The notes below the pieces were generated by a model that saw nothing but the letters and a program-made list of their open reading frames with translations, was not told where the DNA came from and did not search any database. The position numbers and the translations under genes are program-made. From Chthoniobacterales bacterium (GTDB taxonomy: Bacteria > Verrucomicrobiota > Verrucomicrobiia > Chthoniobacterales > Terrimicrobiaceae), in contig JACSRU010000117.1 of assembly GCA_014879575.1 (NCBI GenBank), positions 1 through 55,243 of the forward strand: a stretch of DNA of 55,243 nt. Reading direction: 5' to 3'. Shown piece after piece: positions 1-7,402 of the stretch (the first letter of the stretch is position 1; every line of letters starts with the position of its first letter).

Positions 1-342
1 GGAGCAGACATGTTCTCTGTGTTCAAAACCTGCTTTACTGCCTTGGGTTTCTTCATAAGACATAAGAGTGATTTTGCGCGTTTCCTGAAAATCCTTAATA
101 GTTTTACTATTTATGTCTTTGATTTTTATCGTAAGCGAATAATCAGCAACATAGCGTGAGCCCCTTTTATCGAATTGAAGCATCTGATAGGGGATCAGGG
201 CTATCACGTCAACAATATTTCCTGTGTCTCGCCTAAAGCACAATGCATCCATTGCCAATGTTGAAATTTGCGATTGTGCCAATAAGGGAGTATTGAGAGC
301 CAGAGTGACAATTAAAACGATAGCAAAGAATAATTTGTTCAT
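1..342 (-). CDS. Secreted protein, GWxTD-like N-terminus (partial)
   Basis: This reading frame is open from an ATG at 342 to the left window edge, giving 114 residues without a stop. It starts with a clear signal peptide (KLFFAIVLIVTLAL, then an A-Q cleavage site). The following stretch, with IALIPYQMLQF and an alternating hydrophobic beta pattern, resembles the N-terminal region of GWxTD-domain proteins of Bacteroidota, Chlorobi and Ignavibacteria; the GWxTD motif itself would lie beyond the window. The start is 2 bases after the mnmA stop, so the two genes are probably co-transcribed. Base composition is much more AT-rich than the rest of the window, matching mnmA and not the main genome. 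The family call is from pattern memory and only moderately sure. Confidence 0.6.
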   Translation of the reverse strand, partial: MNKLFFAIVLIVTLALNTPLLAQSQISTLAMDALCFRRDTGNIVDVIALIPYQMLQFDKRGSRYVADYSLTIKIKDINSKTIKDFQETRKITLMSYEETQGSKAGFEHREHVCS

Positions 343-344
343 AA

Positions 345-1295
345 TCATAGGGATGTGATTTGGAGATTATCTGTCCATTGTGTAATGATGCCGCCGCCTA
401 CTACATCGTTTCCTTCATACATCACGACCGATTGACCCGGTGTAATCGCTTTGCGTGGCTCATAAAACTCTATGTGTAATTTCTTATCTTCATCAACAAA
501 GCAAAGTGCCGGTGCGCCTTCATCTTTATAGCGTATTTTGACCATAAATTCTCGTTTCTCGCCTAATTCGGCATATTTTATCAAATTCACATTGTCAGCG
601 ATAAGCCCTTGATGTAATAATTTTTCGTCAGTGCCAACCTCGACGATATTCTGTTCAGCAAGTACATTCAGCACATATAAAGGTTCACTGTGTGCAATGC
701 CAAGACCGCGTCTTTGACCAACGGTATAAAAAGGATAACCGTGATGTGTGCCGATTTGCTTGCCATCCAACATTATTGCACCGTCAGCGACTTTCTCTTC
801 CAAATTAGGCACCATGTCCCGCAAAAAACGATTATAATCATTGTCGGGAATAAAACATATCTCATACGATTCCGGTTTTGATGCAATGCCCAAACCCAAA
901 CGACTTGCTTCTTCTCTTGAACGATTTTTTGAAAATCCCGATAATGGAAACATGGTACGAGCCAAAGAATCCTGACTCACTGCCCACAGAGCATACGTCT
1001 GATCTTTCGGATTATGTTCATCACGCGACAAGATATATCTACCCGTTATCTCATCACGTCGGATATTCGCATAATGCCCCGTTGCAATCCATTGTGCCCC
1101 CAATGAATCCGCTTTTCTGTCCATTTCGCCCCATTTTATCGTCTTATTGCATTGAACACAAGGATTCGGTGTATTGCCATCCAAATAGTCACGCACAAAG
1201 TAATCAATAACATTCTTCTTAAATACTTCTGAAAAATCAACAACATAATGCGGAATACCCAATTGCTGCGCTATACGACGCGCATCATGGACCTC
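345..1295 (-). CDS. mnmA: tRNA 2-thiouridylase MnmA, 5' end lost at joint
   Basis: MnmA thiolates U34 of Lys, Glu and Gln tRNAs using persulfide sulfur and ATP. About 315 residues are present, compared with about 360 normally. Visible landmarks are NPCVQCN with the first catalytic cysteine, the GHYA motif, SKDQTY-like KDQTYALW, ESYEICFIPDNDY with the second catalytic cysteine, and YTVGQRRGLG. The N-terminal PP-loop (SGGVDSS) is missing: recognisable MnmA sequence begins at the D-A-R-R-I-A segment near 1280, and further upstream the frame reads antisense through rho. The sequence style (NPCVQCN, PDNDYNRFLRD) fits Chlorobi/Ignavibacteria/Kapabacteria homologues. The gene is broken by what looks like an assembly joint rather than by a mutation. 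Confidence 0.9.
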   Translation of the reverse strand, partial: EVHDARRIAQQLGIPHYVVDFSEVFKKNVIDYFVRDYLDGNTPNPCVQCNKTIKWGEMDRKADSLGAQWIATGHYANIRRDEITGRYILSRDEHNPKDQTYALWAVSQDSLARTMFPLSGFSKNRSREEASRLGLGIASKPESYEICFIPDNDYNRFLRDMVPNLEEKVADGAIMLDGKQIGTHHGYPFYTVGQRRGLGIAHSEPLYVLNVLAEQNIVEVGTDEKLLHQGLIADNVNLIKYAELGEKREFMVKIRYKDEGAPALCFVDEDKKLHIEFYEPRKAITPGQSVVMYEGNDVVGGGIITQWTDNLQITSL

Positions 1296-1300
1296 ATGAC
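1279..1300. other. Probable chimeric assembly joint (mnmA/rho)
   Basis: Left of this point the minus strand encodes MnmA; right of it the plus strand encodes Rho. The bases in between can be read as the MnmA V-H-D-A-R-R segment on one strand and as the Rho R-I-M-D-L-M segment on the other, so a shared stretch of up to about 20 bases bridges two interrupted genes. Base composition changes sharply here. Two conserved genes both cut at a shared short word is the pattern of a false overlap in assembly. Real illegitimate recombination is possible but would have destroyed both mnmA and rho. Confidence 0.8.
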
Positions 1301-2063
1301 TCCAGTCGGAAAAGGTCAACGCGGACTCATTGTGGCTCCTCCCCGCACCGGGAAAACCACGCTCCTCCAGCACATCGCCGACGCTGTGGTGAAGAACCAC
1401 CCCGAGATGAAGCTCATCATCCTCCTCGTGGACGAACGTCCCGAGGAAGTCACTGAAATCCGACGGACCGTGCCCTCCGCAGAGCTCATGGCCAGTTCGA
1501 ATGATAGTGACATCAAGACCCACACCCGCATTGCCCAACTGGCCATCGAACGCGCCAAGCGCCTCGTCGAAATGGGCAAGGATGTCTTTGTCCTCATGGA
1601 TTCGCTCACCCGCATCGGCCGCGCATTTAACAACGCGCAGGGCGGCGGCGGACGCACCATGTCCGGCGGCGTGGATGCCCGCGCTTTGGAAATCCCCCGC
1701 AAACTTTTTGCGGCGGCACGGAATACCGAAGAAGCCGGTTCGCTCACCATCATGGCCACCGCGCTCATTGAGACGAACAGCCGCATGGACGAGCTGATTT
1801 TTCAGGAATTCAAAGGTACGGGAAACATGGAACTCGTTCTCGACCGCAAGATCAGCGACCAGCGGATCTATCCCGCCGTGGACATCTTTCTTTCGGGCAC
1901 CCGCCGGGAGGAACTGCTCATTTCCGAGATGGATTTGCACAAGATCAATGTGATCCGGCGCGGCCTCGCGGGCCACAAGCCAATCGAGGCGATCGAGCGG
2001 CTCCTCTTCTTCATCCGAAAATATCCGACCAACACCGAAATGCTTAAAGGCCTTCCCGGCTAA
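1280..2063 (+). CDS. rho: Transcription termination factor Rho (3' part)
   Basis: Rho is the hexameric RNA helicase that ends transcription. The roughly 260 residues here match the motor domain and correspond to about residues 160-419 of the E. coli protein. Seen are TRIMDLMTPVGKGQRGLIV, the Walker A loop APPRTGKTTLLQ, LLVDERPEEVTEIRR with the Walker B region, the Q/R loops in DSLTRIGRAFN and SGGVDARAL, and the normal end EMLKGLPG. The RNA-binding N-terminal domain is absent because the sequence left of about 1280 belongs to a different gene and probably a different organism. The upstream frame from 1248 is therefore not genuine Rho. The gene should be complete in the source genome. Confidence 0.93.
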
Positions 2064-2183
2064 GAGACCCCGTCTGCGAACGACCCGTGCGTCCCGACTT
2101 CGCATCTTGTCCGGAATAATGCCTCCTGGTTGCGGTCGTTTCCCCAATCCGCTTCCCCGCAATTTCGCTTCAGACTCCGCTTC

Positions 2184-2768
2184 ATGTCGTTCCGCTTCGT
2201 TCGCGAGTTTTTGAAGTCCCCCGGAACAGTGGGTGCCGTCTGGCCCTCCTCACCGGCCCTTGCCACCACGATGGTGCGCGCCGCGCGCGTGCAATCTGCG
2301 GACTTTGTGCTCGAAATCGGACCAGGCAACGGCGCCTTCACGGGGCCGATCCTCGAGAATCTCCGTCCGGAGGCCCGCTTTCTTGCCGTCGAAAAATGTC
2401 CTCTGCTGGCCGAAACGGTTTCAGAAAAATTCCCTGGGGCTCGGATTGTTGTCGGATGCGCCACCCAATTGACCGCCCATTTGAAAGATCAGGGCAATCC
2501 GGACTCCATCGTTTCGGGACTCCCCTGGGCGGCGTTCGGCGATTCCCTCCAGGATTCCATTCTCAAGCAAATCACATCCTCCCTCGCCGGCCACGGGGTC
2601 TTTGCAAGTTTTGCCTATTTCGGACCCCACCGCCTGCGGGCCGGTCGCGCCTTCCGTCGAAAACTGGACGCTCACTTCCGTGAGGTGGAAACGACTCCCG
2701 TGGTCTTTGCAAATCTTCCTCCCGCCTTTGTCTATTTCTGTACCAACACGATACAAGTTGACCGTTAG
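2184..2768 (+). CDS. Phospholipid N-methyltransferase-like protein
   Basis: This is a 194-residue class I SAM-dependent methyltransferase. It opens with FVREFLKSPGTVGAVWPSS, the typical N-terminus of bacterial phosphatidylethanolamine N-methyltransferases (PmtA type) and related rRNA-adenine-methylase-like enzymes. Motif I is VLEIGPGNGAFT. SGLPWAAF replaces the usual S-x-L-P-[WF] catalytic-loop motif, and the C-terminus carries the V-x-x-N-x-P-P-A-x-V-Y pattern. The ATG at 2184 is preferred over the upstream one at 2130 because homology begins at the MSFRFVREF segment. It lies 120 bases downstream of rho. The exact substrate (phosphatidylethanolamine or another lipid) is an inference from the family. 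Confidence 0.75.
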   Translation: MSFRFVREFLKSPGTVGAVWPSSPALATTMVRAARVQSADFVLEIGPGNGAFTGPILENLRPEARFLAVEKCPLLAETVSEKFPGARIVVGCATQLTAHLKDQGNPDSIVSGLPWAAFGDSLQDSILKQITSSLAGHGVFASFAYFGPHRLRAGRAFRRKLDAHFREVETTPVVFANLPPAFVYFCTNTIQVDR

Positions 2769-2847
2769 GAATGCCGGACCATTGTATGAACGATAAGGAT
2801 ATTTTCTTGCCCAGCAAGCCATCCCAATGCTAACTGGAGTTTCCATT

Positions 2848-3351
2848 ATGAACTTATCACATATCACCAGCCACTCATTGAAGCGCGTTCTCAGCCTTAC
2901 GGAACGGAAGGACGAACTCGTCCAGCTTGTGTCCGAGATCGAAACGGAAATCACAAAGCTCCTCTCCGGCTTTGTCGGTGCCGTTTCTCCAAAACAAGGC
3001 ACTCCCACCAAGGACACCCCCAGGAAGAAAACCCGCAAGGCCCGCAGGGGGAAATCGGGGAATTTGACGAGCAAGATTGTTGCCGTATTGGAGAATGCCG
3101 GCCCCGACGGCATGCGGGTCAAGGATATCGCCGCCGCCGTCGGCTCCCCTGCCCCCAATGTTTCCGTCTGGATCAGCACAACCGGCAAGAAATTCGTCGT
3201 GCGGGTGGAACCCGGGATTTATGCAATCAAGGGTGCGCAACCCGCCGCTGAAAAGCCCGCCACGACAACGAAAAAAACAACAAGAAAATCAAAAACCACC
3301 GACGGCAAGCGGTCGAACAAATTCAACCCCTCGAAGTCGAAGGGAATCTAA
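2848..3351 (+). CDS. Histone-H1-like winged-helix DNA-binding protein
   Basis: The protein has 167 residues in three parts. The N-terminal 45 residues form an acidic/hydrophobic helix with coiled-coil character (LTERKDELVQLVSEIETEI). A Lys/Arg/Thr-rich linker follows. Next is a winged-helix-like domain of about 60 residues (SKIVAVLENAGPDGMRVKDIAAAVG, then WISTTGKKFVVRVEPGIYAI). The last 30 residues are a Lys/Thr/Ser/Pro tail like eukaryotic H1 or bacterial HU-tail repeats. A nucleoid-associated or regulatory role is inferred, not shown. The ATG at 2848 is chosen because TGGAGT lies 7 bases upstream; an ATG at 2827 is also in frame. The DUF883 gene follows after 3 bases, so they probably form an operon. 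Confidence 0.65.
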   Translation: MNLSHITSHSLKRVLSLTERKDELVQLVSEIETEITKLLSGFVGAVSPKQGTPTKDTPRKKTRKARRGKSGNLTSKIVAVLENAGPDGMRVKDIAAAVGSPAPNVSVWISTTGKKFVVRVEPGIYAIKGAQPAAEKPATTTKKTTRKSKTTDGKRSNKFNPSKSKGI

Positions 3352-3354
3352 GCC

Positions 3355-3657
3355 ATGCCGATTTCTTTTCAAAGGGAACTCCAGATGGCGAGGGATATCG
3401 TGGAAAGTGCCCGTGAGTTGTTTTCCGCCACAGCCGATTCCGCCGAGGAGAAAGTCCGTCAGGCACGCCTGCGCCTTGGCTCGGCAGTTGACAGCAGCCG
3501 GGAAGTCATTGACAGAATTTCAAGTCGGACCTCATCCGCAGCAAAGGCGGCGGATGAACAACTCCGAGAACACCCTTATGTGCCGGTTCTGATTGCTGTC
3601 GGGTTGGGGGCATTGCTCGCAATCGTTCTGCTCAAAGGCAGACCACCAAGAGACTAG
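3355..3657 (+). CDS. DUF883 family membrane-anchored protein
   Basis: This 100-residue protein has a long amphipathic, Ala/Glu/Arg-rich helix (about residues 10-72), then the family-typical E-H-P-Y-x-x-x-L-I-A-x-G-L-G-A-L hinge, and one C-terminal transmembrane helix ending in a short basic tail (KGRPPRD). That layout is the ElaB/YqjD/YgaM (DUF883) family, whose E. coli members are tail-anchored inner-membrane proteins that bind ribosomes in stationary phase. Function here is only inferred from the family. It starts 3 bases after the stop of the H1-like gene, suggesting shared transcription with a DNA-binding partner, perhaps as part of a starvation response. Confidence 0.75.
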   Translation: MPISFQRELQMARDIVESARELFSATADSAEEKVRQARLRLGSAVDSSREVIDRISSRTSSAAKAADEQLREHPYVPVLIAVGLGALLAIVLLKGRPPRD

Positions 3658-3846
3658 TTCGCCGCCTGAGGATGACAGAAGGTTCGTATTTCGGCCTGCG
3701 CGGAGACTAAGCCGCACAGTCTTTTGCCATCCATCGTCAGAAGAATGGCTGGAGGGGGCACCGTGCAAGCCGGAAGAAATTCCCCGGTGACATCCGGTCT
3801 CTGCCGGTGCTTGCTTCACTGATTCCCGGCATGCTAGCAATGCGCC
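3658..3846. other. Intergenic gap before trpA
   Basis: This is 189 bases between the DUF883 gene and trpA. No tRNA, leader peptide with Trp codons, T-box or convincing terminator was seen. A promoter for trpA is expected here but no near-consensus pair stands out. Confidence 0.4.
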
Positions 3847-4659
3847 ATGCTCAATCGGATTGACTCCAAGTTTCAAGAACTCCGCGCCGCCGGGCGGACG
3901 GGATTCATTGTTTACATCACTTCCGGAGATCCCACTCCGGATCAAACCGTGCGTCTGGCATTGGCCATGGAATCCGTCGGGGTGGACATCCTGGAGTTGG
4001 GGATTCCGTTTTCGGACCCCTTGGCGGACGGAGCGACGATCCAGGCGGCAGCCGGGCGGGCAATCACGGGAGGCACCAATGTGGCCGCGGTCCTGGAAAT
4101 GATTCGTCAGATCCGGAGCGCATCCCAGATTCCCATCGTTCTCTTTACCTATCTCAATCCGATCTACATTTACGGGTATGAGCGCTTCCTTCGGGATGCC
4201 GTGGCGGCGGGTGCTGATGGCTTGCTGGTTTTGGATCTCCCGCCCGAAGAGATTGTCAAAAACTCGGAGTTTGTGGACAGCAAGGGTCTTCTTCCGATTC
4301 GCCTGATCGCCCCCACAACCCCGCCGGATCGCATGGAGCAAATTGCCCGTTCGGCGGAGGGGTTCATCTACTACGTTTCACGCGAAGGGGTCACTGGTGA
4401 GCAAACATCGCTTTCGCAAAGCATTTCCTCCCAAGTCGCCGAAATCCGCAAACACACCACCCTTCCGATCGCCGTGGGATTTGGCATCTCCACCCCGGAT
4501 CATGTCCGCGAAGTCGCCCCACAGGCGGATGCCGTCGTCGTCGGAAGCGCGATTGTGAGGAAGATTGCCGAGGCGGGAGACACTCCCGATCTCGCCGCCC
4601 GGATCTCCACCTTTGTCCGTCCGCTTGTGGATGCGGGGAAAAATTCGGCCAACGGATAA
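3847..4659 (+). CDS. trpA: Tryptophan synthase alpha chain
   Basis: TrpA cleaves indole-3-glycerol phosphate to indole and glyceraldehyde 3-phosphate and passes indole to TrpB. The 270-residue length is typical. The catalytic pair is visible: Glu50 in ILELGIPFSDP and Asp61 in LADG (E. coli Glu49 and Asp60). The loop-2 segment FSDPLADGATIQ, the FTYLNPIYIYG strand, the RLIAPTTPPDR segment and the phosphate-binding VGFGIST and VVGSAIV ends are also present. It stands alone, with no trpB or other trp gene beside it, so the pathway is dispersed or trpA has been separated from its operon. The znuC stop lies only 8 bases beyond, on the other strand. Confidence 0.96.
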   Translation: MLNRIDSKFQELRAAGRTGFIVYITSGDPTPDQTVRLALAMESVGVDILELGIPFSDPLADGATIQAAAGRAITGGTNVAAVLEMIRQIRSASQIPIVLFTYLNPIYIYGYERFLRDAVAAGADGLLVLDLPPEEIVKNSEFVDSKGLLPIRLIAPTTPPDRMEQIARSAEGFIYYVSREGVTGEQTSLSQSISSQVAEIRKHTTLPIAVGFGISTPDHVREVAPQADAVVVGSAIVRKIAEAGDTPDLAARISTFVRPLVDAGKNSANG

Positions 4660-4667
4660 GCGAAAAA

Positions 4668-5471
4668 TTACGGCCGGCCGTTCGACGGGGCATTTTCCTC
4701 CGCCTTCTGAAAGGAAATATCCAATCCGAATGCGTGTCGAAAGTCCGGATTGTCCAATACCTCCCGGGGTGACCCGACGCAAACCACGCGGCGGTTGAGG
4801 AAAACGATGCGGTCGGAGACCTGGGCGATCCCCGCCAGGTCGTGCGAAACCATCAGAACCGACAAATCAAACTGGTGGCGGAGTTCCGATACGATCCGGT
4901 AGAATAGTTCGCGGCCGGGCAAATCAATCCCCGACACCGGTTCATCGAGAAGCAGAAGATTGGGAAGCGGCGTCAGGGAGAGCGCCAGCAGGACCCGTTG
5001 GAGTTCCCCCCCGGAGAGCCGCCCCAGCCTGCGATCCAAAAGATCCTCCGCCTTCACGCTCGCCAATGCCGCCCGGGCCACTTGCCGCACACCGGGTCTG
5101 CCTCCGAGTGCCACGGGGAATCGGGTGAGCGACGTGGCAAAAAGATCGCTGACGCTAAACGGAGAGAAACGGTCGAAGTCCAGGGACTGCGGCACGTAGC
5201 CGATCACTGGCGACTCTTCGCGATCCGGCCCGAAAACCGGATGAAAGTGAATGCGGCCCGCATGGGGCACCTCTCCAAGCAGGGCACGGAGGAGTGTGGA
5301 TTTTCCCGCGCCATTTGGTCCGACAATCGTGGTCAGCTCCCCGCAATGCAGATGCAGGGAGACGTCCTCGATGATCGGATGCCGATCGAGTGTGACACTG
5401 ATCCTGTCAATGTGTGTGCAGCACTCCCCGCACTGGTGAGGGGCAATTCCTTTATGGTGATCGGAAGACAC
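4668..5471 (-). CDS. znuC: Zinc-type ABC transporter ATP-binding protein
   Basis: This is the ATPase subunit of a metal-uptake ABC transporter (MntB/ZnuC family), 267 residues from a GTG at 5471. Walker A is GPNGAGKST (Lys57), the Q-loop is in GYVPQSL, the signature is LSGGELQRV, Walker B is LLLLDEP, and the switch is MVSHDL. The GTG lies 4 bases after the znuA stop and is preferred because further upstream the frame runs antisense-like through znuA. The first 20 residues hold an unusual metal-ligand cluster: His5, His6, His12, Cys14, Cys17, Cys18 and His20. No permease gene follows; trpA on the other strand starts the next unit. Zinc rather than manganese is inferred from the partner protein. 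Confidence 0.85.
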   Translation of the reverse strand: MSSDHHKGIAPHQCGECCTHIDRISVTLDRHPIIEDVSLHLHCGELTTIVGPNGAGKSTLLRALLGEVPHAGRIHFHPVFGPDREESPVIGYVPQSLDFDRFSPFSVSDLFATSLTRFPVALGGRPGVRQVARAALASVKAEDLLDRRLGRLSGGELQRVLLALSLTPLPNLLLLDEPVSGIDLPGRELFYRIVSELRHQFDLSVLMVSHDLAGIAQVSDRIVFLNRRVVCVGSPREVLDNPDFRHAFGLDISFQKAEENAPSNGRP

Positions 5472-5475
5472 GGGC

Positions 5476-6390
5476 CTACTCAGACAGAGCCTTGCGGAGC
5501 ACGTCGAGATTTTTCCGCATGGCGACGAGGTAGGCATCGCGGGCGGCGGAGGGTTCGCGCGGACCCGTGACAACGGGATCCAGGAGGCTCACGACCACAC
5601 CGGTTTCGCGCTCAATGACCCTGGCACTCTTCGCGGGATATTGCGGTTCGGCAAAGAGAGCGGGCACCTTCCGCTGCCGGACGAGGTCAATGGTTTCGGC
5701 CATCTCCCTGGCTGTGGACTCCGAGCCCGGCTCCCGCTCGATCACCCCGACGATATTTAAGCCGAACTCCTGGGCAAAATAGGGAAAGGCTTCATGGAAC
5801 GTGATGATGTCGCGGTTTTTCACCCCATCCAACGCCGCATGCATGTCGGCCCGGAGGGCCTCCAACTTTTTCACATAGGCGTCGGCATTTTTCCTGTAAT
5901 GTTCGGCCCGCGCGGGATCGGCCGCCTCCAGCTCTCTTGCGATATTTTTCACCTGCTGGATCGCGCCGGAGAGACCGACCCAGACATGCGGATTATCACC
6001 GGAAATCTGCGGGATTCCCTTTCCGGCCTCAATGATCCTGAGTACGGGGGACTGCTTCACGGCTTTGTCAACGAACGTCTCCATACCGGCTCCGTTCGTC
6101 ACAAGGATGTCGGCCCCCGCCAGTTTTTTCATGTCACCTGCCGTAAGCGCGTAATCATGCAGGCACCCGACAAAGGGTTCCGTGAGACAGGTGACCTTCA
6201 CGCCCGGAGTGTCGCCAACCACGTTCAGCGCACTCACATACATCGGATAAAACGAGGCAAGAATTTCCAGCGACTGCGCGCCTGTCGGGAAAAAACCCAG
6301 GAGAAAAATCGCGCAGAGGCTCCTTGCGCTCTTCCAACTCCGCCCCGATCTTCCGTCTCCTCTTCCCGAAACAGAAGCGATCCGGTCCAA
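5476..6390 (-). CDS. znuA: Zinc-type ABC transporter substrate-binding protein
   Basis: This is a periplasmic cluster A-I metal-binding protein. Counting from a TTG at 6390, the 304 residues place metal ligands at His78 (CLHDYAL), His135 (NPHVWVG), His199 (ITFHEAFPYF) and Asp271 (LLDPV). A three-histidine site is the zinc pattern rather than the manganese one. The signal peptide is a basic n-region, LCAIFLLGFF and a T-G-A-Q-S end. The frame stays open to an ATG at 6546, but ATGs at 6546 and 6510 lie inside the operator or the -10 box, so they are unlikely starts. TTG 6390 has AAGGGAGG 4 bases upstream and gives a normal signal peptide; ATG 6495 is the alternative. A long His-rich loop is absent. 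Confidence 0.85.
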   Translation of the reverse strand: MDRIASVSGRGDGRSGRSWKSARSLCAIFLLGFFPTGAQSLEILASFYPMYVSALNVVGDTPGVKVTCLTEPFVGCLHDYALTAGDMKKLAGADILVTNGAGMETFVDKAVKQSPVLRIIEAGKGIPQISGDNPHVWVGLSGAIQQVKNIARELEAADPARAEHYRKNADAYVKKLEALRADMHAALDGVKNRDIITFHEAFPYFAQEFGLNIVGVIEREPGSESTAREMAETIDLVRQRKVPALFAEPQYPAKSARVIERETGVVVSLLDPVVTGPREPSAARDAYLVAMRKNLDVLRKALSE

Positions 6391-6508
6391 ACAGCCTCCC
6401 TTGAGAGGATTCCCGCCCTGAAGCAATGCCGGGAACCCATTGAGCAACCACGCTCCGCACATGTGACGGCAGAAGGATTTTCGAAAGAATCTCATAAAAT
6501 ACCCGGGC

Positions 6509-6537
6509 ATTATCCTTTGAGTCTTAATAAGAGTCAA
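6509..6537 (-). promoter_or_regulatory. znuAC promoter with Fur/Zur-type operator
   Basis: On the minus strand TTGACT (6532-6537) and GATAAT (6509-6514) are separated by 17 bases, a near-consensus sigma-70 promoter. Positions 6517-6537 form a 21-base palindrome of half-sites TTGAnTCTTA and TAAGAnTCAA around a central base; only positions 5, 11 and 17 break the symmetry. Size, AT-rich centre and placement over the -35 box and spacer fit a Fur-superfamily operator, most likely Zur given the downstream zinc transporter. Repression by blocking RNA polymerase in metal-replete cells is inferred. Confidence 0.75.
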
Positions 6538-6612
6538 AAATTTCAATCCGGGATCATGTTGTTCCTCCTGCCTGGCTCCTGCGAATCCCGCGCTCCGGGA
6601 GCAACGAGCGCC

Positions 6613-6644
6613 TCCAAGTGGCAGAGATCACTCTGCCAAGGAGC
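6613..6644 (-). terminator. Hairpin after the prepilin-like gene
   Basis: TGGCAGAG and CTCTGCCA form a perfect 8-base stem (6619-6638) around the loop ATCA, flanked by CTCC and GGAG that can extend it. It follows the prepilin-like stop at 6695 and precedes the znuA promoter. There is no T-run on the minus strand, so it may act as an mRNA 3'-end stabiliser or need Rho. A second dyad (GCGCTC/GAGCGC, 6590-6611) lies next to it. Confidence 0.45.
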
Positions 6645-6694
6645 CGACTTTCACAAGCTGCCCCCCGTCCCTTCCCCGCGAAAGGAACACCCAC

Positions 6695-7402
6695 TCAGCG
6701 GGCGATTGAGGGATTCCAACGATTGATGTGATTGTCCGGATTGAAAATTTCCTCCAGCGCATGCACGGCCACGTGACCATCCGCAAAAAGGTAGTTCGAT
6801 TTTTTGGAATGGCGCTCTGCGTCAACCACCTGTCGGGCGGCACTCTTCCCGGACCATTGATGGCACATAAAGTGGTCGGCATATGGGATCGGACGCGTCT
6901 CGGCAAGCAGTGTGGTTTTTGAGGGATGCGGCACCTGGAGCAAGCGACGCCAGGTCGCGGGACTGCCCTCGTAGTCATCCCCATCCGGTGTCAGCTCGTA
7001 AAAGACATTCAAGCCATAGCTGAACAGGCTGGGATCCGTCGCCGGGTCGGCCGGACAGCGAAAATACCGGTTGAACACGAGTTTCCATTCTTCAGGGGTT
7101 GTCGCAGAGGGGGCACCGAGATACGGGGCGACGGAGGCCGACCATCCCGACTCACGATGAGCTCCCGCACTGTGAAAACTGCGCGGAAATTCCCCCTCAT
7201 GATCCTGCGCATACAATTGAAAGCCCATGCCGATTGCCTTGAGCTTGCCCACGCAGGCGACAGCACGCGTCTGCTCCCGGGCCCGGTTCCAGCCCGGAAC
7301 CACCAGGGACGCCAGAATGGCGACGATGGCCGATACGGACAAAATTTCCGCCATGGTGAAAGCCCGCGCGTCAGTGCGCGGTGAGCGACGCGGATTATCC
7401 AT
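6695..7402 (-). CDS. Prepilin-type protein with H-X9-DG motif
   Basis: The protein has 235 residues from the ATG at 7402. After a short basic leader it carries a type IV prepilin-like signal, R-A-F-T-M-A-E-I-L, with Glu at +5 and a following hydrophobic helix (VSAIVAILASLVVPGW). The residue before the cleavage point is Ala where Gly is usual. Near the C-terminus, His plus nine residues plus Asp-Gly (HSKKSNYLFADG) is the H-X9-DG signature found in large pseudopilin-like families of Verrucomicrobiota, Planctomycetota and Lentisphaerota. Role and export route are unknown; many paralogues per genome are usual. Its ATG overlaps the PEP-CTERM stop (ATGGATAA), so translation of the pair is probably coupled. 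Confidence 0.8.
   Translation of the reverse strand: MDNPRRSPRTDARAFTMAEILSVSAIVAILASLVVPGWNRAREQTRAVACVGKLKAIGMGFQLYAQDHEGEFPRSFHSAGAHRESGWSASVAPYLGAPSATTPEEWKLVFNRYFRCPADPATDPSLFSYGLNVFYELTPDGDDYEGSPATWRRLLQVPHPSKTTLLAETRPIPYADHFMCHQWSGKSAARQVVDAERHSKKSNYLFADGHVAVHALEEIFNPDNHINRWNPSIAR

Noticed and set aside
345-2162. A 605-residue minus-strand frame joining MnmA to unknown sequence
   Set aside because: The part above about 1295 is the antisense of rho; the fusion exists only because of the joint.
3658-3846. Possible attenuator or T-box before trpA
   Set aside because: No leader peptide with Trp codons, no T-box core and no terminator pair could be found.
6590-6611. GCGCTC/GAGCGC dyad taken as the prepilin-gene terminator
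   Set aside because: The stem is short, it lacks a T-run, and a better hairpin lies beside it at 6619-6638.
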